In this document: positions 24,627 to 36,889 of the stretch, piece after piece | Numbering within the stretch: the stretch's first letter is position 1 | Layout: each line of letters starts with the position of its first letter | Origin: Diorhabda sublineata | Lineage: Eukaryota > Arthropoda > Insecta > Coleoptera > Chrysomelidae | NCBI RefSeq assembly: GCF_026230105.1 | Contig: NC_079478.1 | Span: 29,341,653-29,405,652, forward strand | Length of the DNA: 64,000 nt | Direction of reading: 5' to 3' | Made by a program: the position numbers and the translations under genes | Notes under the pieces: model-generated | The model's database searches: none | What the model was told of the DNA's origin: nothing | Seen by the model: only the letters and a program-made list of their open reading frames with translations

Positions 24627-25245
24627 ATGGCAGGCATCAAAAGAGGTAAGTAATAACTATTTTACATTAATACTTTTGTATAACTTTTTTTCCTTAATAT
24701 CTTTAAATAACATTTTTTTGCTGATATCTTTATAATATTTAAGAAAAACTTCAAATCGACATATATCAATTTCGATCCAAAACATTCTTAGTTCTTGAAA
24801 TATTCTGATTTAGAAACAAATGTAAATCATAAATATAGAAATCATTCCTGACTTGTACTGCTTTGAATGGGTTTTTATGTTTATTTCATTTAGAAAACAT
24901 CATAGACCTGAAAAACATTGATGTTCTGGAAACTTGGATCAATTAGAAAGGACCAGACAGAGTTTCTGCTATTTACGCTGCTATTGTTGATCATTTGCAG
25001 CTTTCTGCACCTTCAGATTCCATACATAAGGCTATTCAAAAAACGGCAAAAATGTATGACTGGGCGATGAGGTAAAGGGGATTAAAATTTTCGAATAGAG
25101 TGGAAAGCCGAAAACAAATTAATTTCTTTTTGTACTTGGAAGTGGCTATGAAACTGAAGTGACGACTGCGCTACAATAATTAATAAACGAAATATTTGAC
25201 GAAAATCTAACAGAAATATTACATATTATACAACTTCATTTATAA
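24627..25245 (+). pseudogene. Degenerate three-exon reading frame, family unknown
   Basis: Not recognised. Exon 1 (24627-24645) reads MAGIKR and ends phase 1 at a GTAAGT donor. Exon 2 starts at 24894, after a TTTATTTCATTTAG acceptor, and the phases join to MAGIKRENIIDLKNIDVLET. It continues with WIN, an in-frame TAG (24944-24946), then KGPDRVSAIYAAIVDHLQLS and APSDSIHKAIQKTAKMYDWA, to a weak GTAAAG donor after 25071. Exon 3 (25143-25245) follows a TTGGAAG acceptor in phase and reads GYETEVTTALQ, a TAA, then LINEIFDENLTEIL. Consistent phases across two junctions and protein-like composition argue for a once-real gene, either a host gene copy or a transposon protein. The two stops mean it is dead. 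Opposite strand to the Sidestep-family gene. Confidence 0.4.
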
Positions 25246-25734
25246 GTTCGTTACTTCGGACTGTACCAAGCAAAATCCGTGCGAAGCAAAAAACACAGTA
25301 ATTGGCATATAATGTTATGGCCTCTGGGTGTTGAGATGTACATCGCATTTTGAAAATATGAAAACAAGTAATAATAACTATTGTTTGACCAATTTCCCAT
25401 GTAAAAGAAAAAAGTCTTTTTCACAGTATAAGTATTAAGTACATATTATAATTGACAAGTCTATGAAAACAATAATCAAATTCAATGAATAACATTTCGA
25501 ATGGTATTCTCCAGATGTGGTCCCCATAGACTACTGATTGATTTTATTTCTAAAAAAATCTCAAAGAGAAGAAATATCTATTAAATATGGAAGTCGCTGT
25601 ATCAGAACCTTTTTTCGATGCCAAAGAAAAATTGTTCTAAGAAATAGCATATAAAATTTGGAAAATTTTTGAATCCATTATATAACTCTCACAGACAACT
25701 ACATTTAAAACTGAGTTGAAATTTCTGGAACCGT

Positions 25735-26445
25735 TGGCGATATTCATACTGAATACAATGTTTACACCCACACTCACCATTACACTGTTTGACGCGCGTT
25801 TCGATAACCAAGTTATCATCATCAGAGACTGAAGGTAAACAGTTTACCTTAATACATAATTAAATTTAATTGGAGAATAATATTTTTGATTGAAATGAAA
25901 GTAAATGACCTCAGATAAACTACATCCCACTTTACCATTTATTCAAATTAGTTGAAAGGAACGATGAAAAACATTGATAGTTTTGTATCTGTTAAACTTT
26001 CTATCTAACAAAGAAATTGATAAAATCCTGATCTGTTATATATAAATATAAATAAAGAAAAGTTTCGCATTTTATTAATGTAACTTATACTAAATACACT
26101 GCTTACACCACCATTACACCAACACTCACAATTACACTGTCCAACGCGCGTTTCGATAACCAAGTTATCGTCTTCAGAGGCTGAAGGTAAACTGTTTACC
26201 TTCAGAAACTGAAGGAAAGTATATCCTACATTGATAAAACGCAAAACTTTTCTTTGTCTTTGTCCAGATCAGGATTTTATTAATTTCCTTGTTAGATAGA
26301 AAATTTAATATACAAAACTATTAATTTTTTCCATTGTTCCTTTCAACTAATTTGAATAGATAGTAAATTGGGATATGGTATATCTGAGGTGATTTATCTT
26401 TATTTTAATAAAAAATATTATTTTACAATTAAACTTGAACTATGT
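25735..26445. repeat. Foldback element with palindromic module
   Basis: The arm at about 25855-26085 is inverted at about 26215-26440. For example, CAAATTAGTTGAAAGGAACG at 25945 matches the inverse of GTTCCTTTCAACTAATTTG near 26336. The centre (26085-26215) and left flank (25735-25850) each hold a module of the form CACTCACAATTACACTGT, a GACGCGCGTTTCGATAACC-type stretch, AAGTTATCGTCTTCAGAG and GGTAAACTGTTTACC. The arms agree at roughly 80% of bases. No coding capacity was seen. Confidence 0.8.
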
Positions 26446-26449
26446 AATA

Positions 26450-28730
26450 AGCATGATAACCTCTACTAATAAAGTTTCACTATTCATTTTAATAGAATAT
26501 TCATAAATACTACTTGATTTATTCTTCAACGCCTTCAATATGATGTACAGGGAAGGATAATAGCAAGGGATGCATTAAAAAGTGATGACATTACATTTTT
26601 GCGCTCCGCTTCCTTTTACCGATATTAGGGTTGGTATAAGTAAGCCATTTTTATCCGAATTTTATATAGAAATGAACGCTATTGAAGTTCTATAAGTATT
26701 TTTACGAATTATGGTGCGACCTTTTTTAAGTAGGGGAATCTGGAGTAAATTTTTGTGTATCCATGTCATATTAGGAAATGTGAATACTAAAAAGATTCCA
26801 AATTTCTAATGATATATTACCTTAAGTTATACAGACTGTCAGAAACGTATTATCGGCTAAGAACCTTTCGTAAGTAATGGTATAGTGAGACCGTAAAAGT
26901 AACTAGAGCGAACCATATTTATTGGATGAGGTGGATCGTATCTACATTGTTCCTTAGAAAAAATATTCCGAAATCTAGCATGTCATCGATTTCGGAGAAA
27001 AATATCTTAAAATACTTTGGTAGTCATTTTGTATCCTTTCAAGAAAAATAAGAAAAAATACGCAAGATATGAAAAAGATCCTTTAGTGCTTTACAATAAA
27101 TATAATTACCTTGGAGCTCACAATTCCAGTACGAAGGATTTGACTAAATACAAGAGAGTGGAACCGAAAATAAGTACACAGTAATAGAAAACTGTACCTC
27201 CTTCGGGAAATCATAATATATTTTAATGGAACTGATGTATTCATCGTTAATATTTTTAATCAAACATAAATACGCACACAGACAAGAAGAAAAATAGGTT
27301 TATCGCATGATATTTTGCTACTTGATACTGAAAAATATATTGAAACCAATTTGTGTTCAATGGCAAAATTTGCTTTCTCGATTATAATCATTTGATTCAC
27401 ACATAGTTTGTTGGCCGCGCCTTCGCAAAATTTGACAATTTCACTATATCTAAGCAGGACCGACTCCAGGGCAAAAATAAGTTCATAGCAATACTTTCTC
27501 AGCATATTCATGCAATCACAGCAGTGACTTATGAATTATTATATTCAAATTACTATGGAAACAATTATTCTAATGACTTTATTTTTGTCTGATTGTTTGT
27601 GATTATCATAGTACTGGTTATACAAATAAACACGCCACAATAAATTTAAGATCAATCAATATAAGACAATATAATATTAACCATCAAATATCGTGTGGCA
27701 TGACTGACCAAAGTAGTCTAGTTGCTGAAAATATATTTCAAATTATTGTTACAATTATTAATTATCAAACAAAATTCAGGTTTTCGTTTTTCTAATTGAA
27801 TTATAAGTAAAATGAGAATTTATTGTATTGACTAGACATATTACTTACAAAACACAACGGAGTACATGAAATTCTCGTATACGTTCTAAAACATCTACAT
27901 TTAATGAAATAAAAGGCAGACATTGCTCATTTTAGTATTTCTATGAATTGCATTCGCCTTTTTAGTTGCTATCTATCCAAAAACTTTGTTCATTAATTCT
28001 CAGAAATCAAAACAAGTTTGTAACAGGTTGTAAAAGTTGGGTAGAATAAACTTCATCAAAACTTTTACCGGTAGATTCTAATCAGAAAGTGGTATTTGTT
28101 TCTATTTTAATAATTCACTTACTCATTTCTTCATTCACGATAAAATAGTTGGAACTAAATTTATATTGAAGTTATTGAAATTACGTACTATGTGAGGGAT
28201 ACATTTTTTTTGAAATTGAAAAACTTGAGTATCGAGCTATCATGAAAAATTTGTTTTTCAAAAGCAGATGAAGAATTAGTTAAATACTGTGTATGGACAT
28301 GCTTGGATCATGTCATTAAGATTAGGCTTGAATTGTATATATTTACCGGGTTTTCATGTGTTTGTAGTATTTTTTTGAGCTTATCGACTTCGCCAGTATT
28401 GAAGACTACTGTAGAGTTGATATAACTGTTATTTTTTTTTAACATATTACTTTCTGTTATAAGATCATAATAACGGGTTGTGCCTTGGCTACATACAAAA
28501 ACACTAATCGATACAGGTATTGAATACTTTGTGTTTCAATAGATGAAGACTTGGCGAAGCAATGGATAGGAGCTTCTCGTGATAAATAAAGTTTCTATTC
28601 TACATTTCTATTTTTGACAATAATTATACCTGTTATATTTGTTTCGTTGATTCACTTGTAGAATTATATACAAAAACGGTTGGGAAAGCACCTACACATT
28701 TTAATGTATTTGGAAATTTTTAAATAGGAT
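26450..28730. other. Intronic sequence, nothing recognised
   Basis: AT-rich. At 27450 there is a 19 bp match (GCAGGACCGACTCCAGGGC) to the repeat at 7.4 and 19.3 kb. Otherwise no motif. Confidence 0.4.
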
Positions 28731-28734
28731 ACCA

Positions 28735-28813
28735 TTTATTTATTTATTTATTTCTTCATTTATTCATTTATTTATTTATTTATTTATTTATTTTTCTATC
28801 TATTTATTTATTA
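28735..28813. repeat. (TTTA)n microsatellite, interrupted
   Basis: About 19 units of TTTA with a few substitutions (TTTCTTCA, TTTTTCTA). Confidence 0.9.
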
Positions 28814-29008
28814 TATCGCGTGTCTGTTGCTTTCATTTCGAAAAGTACAGTATTATAATGCTGATTATCTGGAGCAGGCAGGAAATGATATTCCTTGTAA
28901 ACAGCAGGCAGCCATAAGAACGTAGAATGTATCTGATAAACTCAATAACCTATTTCTAATTCATGTATCAAATATTACTTTTGGAATCAAAATTAAACTT
29001 CATAATTA

Positions 29009-29987
29009 GTCCAGGAGGAATCGGCGTATGAGTACCGAAAACTATTCCATGATATAAATGCAATTGGCCATAGGGTAACCCTGTGTCTTTAAACCAAAAT
29101 TGTTTAAACAATTGCGAGGAATTGTTATTAAAATAGAATATAAATATAATTTTTTTCTAATTCTGTATGCAATAGTTGATAATTATCTTATAAGAGATTT
29201 GGGAAAATTTCATTGGTTATACCTTTTTATTAATTGTTATTGCCGTCTCTCCGCCCTCAATCATTATTTACCATTTATCTTGAAAAATATTAACTTTATC
29301 AAGGTTTTTCACAGAGCAATATTATTAATAATTGAAATGTCTGTAATTTGTTTTCAATAAATTTTTTCTAGAATCAATTCTACAAAAGTTATTCAAGCAT
29401 GAATCAGAACATGTAATGAAGATTACTTTTTTATCAGTTTATATTATTTTTCTGTTATTATCTTAGTAATTATATCAACAATAATGAGATATAATGGTAT
29501 TTGTACATTTTTAGAATCATAAAGATATATAAATAATAAAAAGATATAGATATTGGAAGAGGTAGGTATAACTAATGAAACTTTGAATCTCTTTTAAGAA
29601 TATTATCAACTATTGTATAAGGAATTATAAGAAACATGTATTTAGTTTTTTTTTAATACAATTGTATGGGTGAAAAGTACCCAAATTTGAGATTCTTAGA
29701 ACCTCTAAAAATTCGTATCTCTAAAAATATTAACCTTAAGTCATAGAACCTTTTTTATTCGTATTTCAATAGATTCAATAGAGAATTTAAAAAAAAACTT
29801 GTCCGGTTGAAAAGTAACAATTCCTTAAAATTTTTTAGACAATTTCGGTTTAAACTATTTGGTACGGGGATTCCCGATGGCAACATACATTTACAGGTAT
29901 ATCATCAGTAGGGCAATATGAAGAGGGTTGCATAGTAAAATTAAGGTGGAATAGTTTTCGGTACTCATGCGCCGCTTCCTCCTGGAC
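29009..29987. mobile_element. 979 bp TIR element with TA target duplication
   Basis: The left end GTCCAGGAGGAATCGGCGTA (29009), continuing TGAGTACCGAAAACTATTCCA, is matched by the inverse of the right end (29947-29987), with 2 mismatches in about 41 bp. It is flanked on both sides by TA (29007-29008 and 29988-29989), the duplication used by Tc1/mariner-type transposases. The interior is AT-rich, with no transposase; an 86-codon frame at 29100-29360 shows no motif. Probably a non-autonomous element. The near-identical TIRs suggest moderate age. Confidence 0.85.
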
Positions 29988-30059
29988 TAAATAGGTTTAT
30001 AGCATACAATATACTTCATATTTTGATTATAACGTGAAGTCACATTGTGTGAGAGGGAA

Positions 30060-30785
30060 CGAGCGTGCCCGCGCATTGGCATACTGGTGTATGTGTATAT
30101 ACGACTGTCAATTTGTGGGTAGCTGAATTCAAACGTGACCGTATCAGTTTGACTGACGATAAGTGTTCGGGAAGGCTAAAAATTGCGACAATCAGCAATG
30201 TTATCGAAAAAGTTCACCAAATGATAGTCAACGACCATCCATTAACGAGACAAAAGAGGCTATCGGAATATCAAAAGAACGCATTTGTCATATACTGACT
30301 GAAAGCGCATTCGAATGAACATTTTTCTTCTTGATGCGGTAAGCAAAATAGGTCGGAATTTTTTACTTTAATTCAAAATTGTAGATGAAACTAGACGGTT
30401 TCATCGGCCGGAAAAGTGATCAAAGACTATCTTCAAAGATATAAAAATAGTTATTATTACGTGGCAAGATGAAGGGATTTGGAAAAAATAAAGTGTTTTT
30501 CCATCAGGTCAACGCACTTCATGAGTACAGTTCACGAATTGTACTTCGGACTAATTGACTATCCACCATTTTGACCGGATCTCGCCCCCACCAAATTTTT
30601 CCTATTCCTTAACTTCGAAATGTTTCTTGCAAAAGAGAGATTTCCATCATATGAGGAAGTTATCGCATACTCAGGAGAGAGACGGCGAATATGTTGAGAA
30701 ATTATTTGGAAGGGTTAAAAAAGCTTTTATAGACTATGTATATGTGACTTAAAGGAGACTATGTTTGAAAATAAAGATGACCAAG
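30060..30785 (+). pseudogene. Mariner (irritans-like) transposase remnant
   Basis: The first part reads VNLWVAEFKRDRISLTDDKC, SGRLKIATISNVIEKVHQMI and VNDHPL (30110-30245), matching the HTH-linker region W--EFKRGR-S--DD-RSGRPK-AT of mariner transposases. After frameshifts, the C-terminus reads HELYFGLIDYPPF, stop, PDLAPTKFFLFLNFEMFLA, FPSYEEVIAY and DLKETMFENKD (30535-30775). The third Asp region is recognisable, with Lys replacing the usual Ser/Asp (PTK). The middle, with the first two Asp residues, is missing. It starts only about 70 bp right of the 979 bp TIR element. Confidence 0.75.
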
Positions 30786-31479
30786 AAAAAAATATCTTGT
30801 TAGGGCGAAAATCAAAAGGCGTAAGCATCAAAACGTCTATATTAACCTCTTTCGAAAATACCAAAGAAAAAATTTATTTTTCATATTGAAGTATAATTAT
30901 ATGAATTGGATGAGCTGAGATCAATATGGCAGATATTTTTGAGGATGAAGTGGTCATTATTATTCAGACGAATATTTGAGAAATTCATATCGAACTACAA
31001 AATCAAAATCATTACAAAGGAATAATGATGTATGGAAGTACAAGTGCAAGAAAAAAATCTCTCACATTAAAGTTCCAGTGAGAAAACTTTCAGGTTTTTT
31101 GTTTAGATTAAGATGCTTGGTTATAGTTTGGAGAGTATACAGGAAAACGAGCCGTTAAGACTTTGATGACTGCACATTATAATTTTGTGTGGAGCGTTAT
31201 CACATGCAAATATTTTGCTTTACATATTCACCACAGACAAGAACTTTGAGTCCTTGATACGCGAGGAAACTAAAAGATCAAAGCAGAAACCGTATAATGT
31301 ATATTGAAATAGCTCAGACCTATAGTATACTAGTGTCTTCTTAATCAATATATGACGATGGGTTAATTGTTCATAGGTACAAGTATATTTTGATGCCAAC
31401 ACTTCTAACTACTTTACAGTCTGAATGATTGTATAAAATAGAATTCTATTTAGATATTTGAAATGAACATTTTGTTCAA

Positions 31480-32310
31480 ACTATGATCATGAATTACTCT
31501 GATATTGAATGCAGAGCTATGATAAAGTGATGAACAAAATTCATAGAACGTACAACACTAATTTTTGAAACAAATGCAAAAACACGTCACAAAATAACGT
31601 TAATAAACAACAAAATGTACTTTGTATTCATAGAACATTGTACATAATTAAAAAAATAAAAATTAATGTTATCGACAGATTTCGAAGTTACAAAAGAACA
31701 TGTGCTTCATTTAACAGAACCATATTTGAGAAGAGCTCAAATTTCCAGGAGCACAGTAAGCGTGAGGGACGCTTCAAAATCTGATAGACCTAGAATAAGC
31801 GACTATGCAACGCTATATATTTTACTGTCACTAGAACGCAAATTCTTCTTGAACTCCAGGAGATGATCTGGACATACGTTCCTAATTGTGTATCATTCTA
31901 AGACTTGATATCGTTTTATTTACGTAGTACGGTGAATTGATACAATTGTCACTACTGGGCTCGCAAAATTCTCCACTAGATTCAGACAAAACACACCAAG
32001 CGCCCCCAGAAAATTAATGTTTGGGTAGGAATTTTAAGGGGAACATTTATTGGCCATCATTTCTTTCGTGGGAATTTAATAGTTTTGCAATATTAGAAAC
32101 ATCTTCTTATGGCAGTACTTCCGGACTTGGATCCCACTATTTGGTTCTATCAAGATAATGCAATATCACATTGTGGTTTCAATATTCTGGATAACCAGTT
32201 TGAAGGAAGATATATTGGGAGTCGAGGTACGGAGTGGTCACATAGGACACTTGATTCTACTCTTTTATATATAATTTCCACTTACATGATTTTTTCAACG
32301 TAGGAGAAGC
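31480..32310 (+). pseudogene. DDE transposon remnant (Tc/mariner-like, IGRRGTEW type)
   Basis: Several frames together: NCHYWARKILH, PQKINVWVGILRGTFIGHHF and FRGNLIV (31945-32080), then VLPDLDPTIWFYQDNAISHC, FNILDNQFEGRYIGSRGTEW, SHRTLDST (32110-32255). Known: NVWAGI-GD-IIGPFF-DG-LNG, followed by DPTIWFQQDGA-AH and FPGRWIGRRG---WPPRSPDLTPLD, is the catalytic core of an arthropod DDE transposase. The second Asp (YQDNA) survives. The third (RSPDL) has become RTLDS. An upstream degenerate stretch with GTLQNLIDLE may be the HTH. It is related to, but distinct from, the remnant at 13.1 kb. Confidence 0.65.
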
Positions 32311-32349
32311 TTTATCAAATAATTTTGTTTCTATTTAAAAAAATATTGA

Positions 32350-33128
32350 CAACGCCATTACGTTGATAAATTTGTCAATGATTTTACATATTCCACAACA
32401 ATAAAAATTATAGGTTTTATAAATTGTATGCATTTGTTTATCATAACTCTATATATTATATGTTATAGACAGGGAATACAAATATACGAGCCCCGACTTG
32501 GTAGAGTTGGTTTAACCATGAAGCTACCTATCAACGAAAATGTATAACAAACTGTGATGGAGTTCAGAAAACCTATAACTTATTCAATCTAAATGTTGAA
32601 TACCTAATACCAAAAAAGAAATATCTAATCTAATTGAGAAAATTTTCGAGAATTAATTCAACCAAATAAAATCAAATCACCACATTACTTTACGACTGAT
32701 TACTGAAGAATGAGAAGTATCAGCTACGATTATAGCCTTTATTGAACATCTTTATCTATGTAAAAATTTATTTGATGTTGATATATCCTAAGTTCATTCG
32801 TCCAATAGTTTTGACTGACAGTCCCTACTAAAGGATTTTTGGTGAGGAAATTGGTATTTAATTCGCTGTTTCTTATTCACAGAAGAACTTTGCTAAGCTG
32901 AATATCAAGTTACACGTTGTGAATTCTTATTCACCAACAGTTTAAATTAAGGAGAATGTGAAGACTCGTATTTACATACAGTAAGATTTCTTTTCTATGT
33001 TTATTGATAATTGAATTATGTGAATAGATTTAATAAATTTTCGAGTGTTTTCTTTTATATGAAAGACTTTCTCCCAATTCTCTCAACATCATACCACAGG
33101 ACATTATTTGCAGTGCCACAAATGAAGT

Positions 33129-33130
<2 letters not shown>
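32350..33130. other. Intronic sequence, nothing recognised
   Basis: AT-rich sequence between the DDE remnant and the (TG)n repeat. No motif. Confidence 0.4.

Positions 33131-33132
<2 letters not shown>

Positions 33133-33184
<52 letters not shown>
33133..33184. repeat. (TG)26 microsatellite
   Basis: An uninterrupted run of about 26 TG units. It gives meaningless Cys-Val or His-Thr open frames on the two strands. Confidence 0.97.
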
Positions 33185-33185
<1 letters not shown>

Positions 33186-33189
33186 CGTT

Positions 33190-34840
33190 GGAAAAGTTGA
33201 AAAGTTGAAAAGGGAAAAATTGTTTATCAAAAACCTAAGCTACCCGCTCACAAAAATCATTGCTAGTAGACTCTCACCAATAAAAACTTTGAACTTGCGA
33301 CTTTTTCCTTCAAGGAAAATAGAGGAAAATATATGATTTTTCAGTAAAAAGCCATTTTGGTTTGAAAATATTAGATTCTGATATATGTGAAATTAGTTTC
33401 ACTACTTTTCCTGCACAAAGTAAAACGATATTTGGTTTTCACAATGTCCAAGCAATCCTAATGAACCACCTTCACAAAATATCATTTTTGTGGTGCACTT
33501 CTGAAATCGTATCAAATGACTCTGCTGCAAATAATCGAGGTCGTTAAAAGATTATTAACGTCTAGTGCCGGAATTAATCCTCTAAGTTATAGAGATTTTT
33601 CATTTTGACCAACAAAAATGGAAAAAATAATCAACATTTATACGTTATCAGAATTACAGAGATTCTTTTTAGCAGGTTTTTGTCTCATATTTTGCTTCGT
33701 TTTTGGTCTTCTACAATAAGTGCAGAACTTTCTGCTTTTATTCATAACATGTTCTATTGTGTATTATATACTGTAATTATTTTGGATTTCGCTGAAAGTA
33801 CTGCATGTTTTATGGTAATTCAAAAACTTACTGTGACCTTTCTGAAAAACTGTTGTTCGTTGACTGAAATGAAGAGTATTTAAGCTGGATGTAGCTCTGG
33901 AAGCTTAATTTTATAAGGAACTTGTGATGGAAGTTTCCCAGTTATTAAAGCCGCTTAAACATCGCAAAGTACTTGTTAAAAGTATTTAAATTAATTGAAT
34001 AATATCGTGGAGATTAAATAGTTCGACGTTTTGCGAAATTTGCTAATTCCTGTCAGCGAGTTTTAACTAAATTTAGATGTAAATTTAGAAACGTTTCCCC
34101 TTATTGGGTGATTTATCCAAAGCAATCTGGGATTTCGTATTAATTTCAACATTAATATGCTAGAACTCATTGGTGTATGAAATGTCCACTAGAGGATTGG
34201 GAATTTCTGCCAAGTTAGTCAAATTATTGCGGAACTGGGAAATATTAAGACGGTGTATAAAGTGGCCTCACGAAAAGTTATAGATCTTTGAAGTTATTAT
34301 AAAAATTAAATTGTACTTTGTACTTTGAGCGTTGCCGATCATTAGTTACAAAAATCATTTTCGAAGCTTCTATTACAACTTTATATTTTTTCTTAACCTC
34401 AAACAATAATAATTAAAAGATGAATATAACGTAGGCTTGAAATAAAAGATACAAACAACGATGGTTACAGTAAAAAGAAGATGGAAAAATACAATACAAG
34501 ATGAAAAGCCGAAGATGGCGCTGAGACTATGAACATTGACTTGGTGGTATAAAAAACACCTAAAGAAAGACGTCGAAGAGAAGAAAAGAAGTATGATGGG
34601 AAATAGTAAACTAGTCAATGTATATCAAATTGAGAAAATACCAACGAATTGATAAAATAATATTACCAAGAATATAAAAGACAAAGAAGTCCCCTTTGTT
34701 TAAACGTAAAAATAGTTAAGGAATGTATGAAAAATAATAGATTGCTAACCTAGAAAAGAAAAAGTTGAGAACAAACGAAGTTGACATAAGTTTTTTGAAT
34801 CAATAATTTCAAAAAAGTAAAATATCTGAAACCTTTGGTG
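33190..34840. other. Intronic sequence, nothing recognised
   Basis: AT-rich, with short frames lacking motifs. Confidence 0.4.
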
Positions 34841-34849
34841 GAGTTTGTA

Positions 34850-35110
34850 CTTTATTTTCTTGAGATGTATATCTTCGTTATCGGAAAGAATAACTCAGTT
34901 ATCGAAACGCGCTTCAGACTGTGTGAGCGTTGTTTTAGTGCTGATTGAGAAGTGTGCTCAATATGAAGAAACTTTGACAAAATCTCAATAAAAAAAATAA
35001 TTCGGTTGATTGGAAGAGCATTCCATCATTATTTAAAAAATTATCGAAATTCTTAACAACAATTTTTACTGAACACACTGTTCACACTATCAATACACCA
35101 ACACTACATA
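34850..35110. repeat. Degenerate copies of the palindromic module
   Basis: TAACTCAGTTATCGAAACGC and GCTTCAGACTGTGTGAGCGT at 34889-34930, and TTTTTACTGAACACACTGTT with ACACCAACACTACATATTG at 35063-35110, follow the module at 51.5 kb and its inverse. The two halves face each other across about 130 bp. Confidence 0.55.
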
Positions 35111-35289
35111 TTGAAACTATAATGGAAAAATATTTTCACCAGGCGACCTAGCAATTAACTATTGCTGCAACCTTCACCATCAGTGGATACATCCTCATTC
35201 AAATTTCTTCTTTCTTGCAACTATTATTTTCTCCAAAATCTGTTTAACATTCGGTAAGAATTATTGCTTTAACTTCAACCGTTTTTCCA

Positions 35290-35718
35290 TAGTTCATAGG
35301 TAGTGGGCGATCAAGAATAGTTGCGCATATCGGCCCTTTCATAGACCCCTCGTGTTCCATTTAAAACTACCAAATCAAGCACCTTGGCTTAAACATTCTA
35401 GCATTACTGGATGAATTTGCACTAGATAAATCTCCCCAATGTGTTTGAATCTCGTACGTGTGAGTTCTAGAAATTATGTGAAGTTTCTTCATCCTCTATA
35501 CACCAGCGGAATTTCAGTTCGTCCTTGATACTAATAGTATCGACATGACGTGTTAAATGATCGTGTCCGGTTAAAAGACTTGTCATCAATGGAATTTCAC
35601 ATCTGTATAGATAGAGCAGTTGATTTGTAAGATTGGTATAAAACCTATCTATGTGTTCCTGTGGTTGTCTCATCCCAGGTGATTCTAGCCATTTCCACAG
35701 AGTTTGTTCTGCGTTCAA
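35290..35718 (-). pseudogene. LINE C-terminal fragment (RNase H / zinc-knuckle end)
   Basis: The minus-strand frame ends LTNQLLYLYRCEIPLMTSLL, TGHDHLTRHVDTISIKDELK, FRWCIEDEETSHN. Known: LLTGH--L--H---L---D---C--C-EEEET--H---CEC, with an upstream basic region, is the extreme C-terminus of Jockey-type LINE ORF2 (end of RNase H plus a CCHC-like knuckle). Frameshifted sequence further along (about 35470-35390) still reads LTHVRDSNTLGRFI, resembling the following A--R---LG---. Upstream RT is not seen. It lies just left of the Helitron terminus at 36018. Confidence 0.6.
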
Positions 35719-36017
35719 AATGATCAGAGATGTAGTAGCTACAATTTTAGCTACAATAACAATGGGTTCAAAGCCTATTGATGGATTTTCTGATCATAAT
35801 CGGACTATCGTTCAGCCTGACTGTTGACTTTGCCGTTCAAAACGAGCTGGACCTTGTAATCATCATTCACTAGTTCCTGTAGGACTTCATCATAATCCTA
35901 GAGGACACCATTTTACTCGACATACTATTTACACTACTACTACACTATTAAATGCTTGACTAATGCCAATTAAATGATACGGAAAAAATAAACGAAAAAA
36001 ATGACTTTATAATTACA

Positions 36018-36870
36018 CTAGCTTTTACCAGCGGCTTCGCTCACATCGAATCCATTAAATAAGTATCAAAATCATTATAATAGAAATATATCAATATGAT
36101 AACATTCCAGGAATTTCATCTTTTCATTTGAGTGCATTGCAAAATTGACATTTTTTATTCATTGAACCAATAACAATTAGAGGATGATTGTGATATTCCA
36201 CTGTAGGGTCATATTGAAATCATTAAATACGGACCATTCCTTACACATGAAATTTCGACGACGCGTGGTATCTATTTCTGCTCGAACAATTCTCCTAGCT
36301 TGTGACTGGCGTTTCTATCGCTATTCTAGCTTTCCGCTGCTGACCATGTCTTTCTAGGCGACGTTGGATCTGAAGAGGTCTTTCAGCAGCTTCCAGATCA
36401 CTTTGTCGCCTTGCTTACTGTTGTTTTCTCAGCTCTGCCTGAACCGAAGATTATTGATTTAATGCAACTTTTGCTGCACGGGCCCGTGACGAATTTTTAT
36501 ATAATGTACATTTACGCTTCCGAGGCATTTTTTAGACATACGCTTTCAGTGACAGTTGAAAATAATAATGGTACCTAACCTCAAAAATTCCAAACAGCTG
36601 AAACTATAGTCAATTTAATTGGATGTATAGATTAAGGTTTGAACTTCATTACTGTATGTTAGATAGTGCTGAAGTAGCAAAATGTTGATATTGGTTGACA
36701 AATTTTTTTTGTAAGAAATATTTTTTTTATAAAAAGTATACAATGTTACTTCTAGTACTTCCCAGAATATGTGTACAAAGTTTCATGATGATTCGTCAAG
36801 TACTTTTTGCGTGAAAGCGTAACAAACATCCAAGCAACGAGCAAATTTTTGTACGGTAAGGGAAATGATG
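36018..36870 (-). mobile_element. Helitron remnant with intact CTAG end
   Basis: On the minus strand, about 36530-36400 reads MPRKRKCTLYKNSSRARAAK, VALNQ and, after a stop, an Arg/Gln-rich stretch (ARRQSDLEAAERPLQIQRRL), the basic start of Helitron proteins. About 36225-36120 reads YDPTVEYHNHPLIVIGSMNK, KCQFCNALK, DEIPGM, the Cys motif also seen at 20.8 kb. The 3' end is GCGAAGCCGCTGGTAAAAGC, then TAG, so CTAG occupies 36018-36021, followed by T. The right side (about 36540-36870) resembles a leader ahead of the start codon. Rep and helicase are missing. Confidence 0.75.
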
Positions 36871-36889
36871 GCTTTTGCACCTGAAAATA

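Noticed and set aside
33011..33336. Open frames rich in Cys-Val or His-Thr across 33.0-33.3 kb
   Set aside because: They are translations of the (TG)26 microsatellite on either strand, not proteins.
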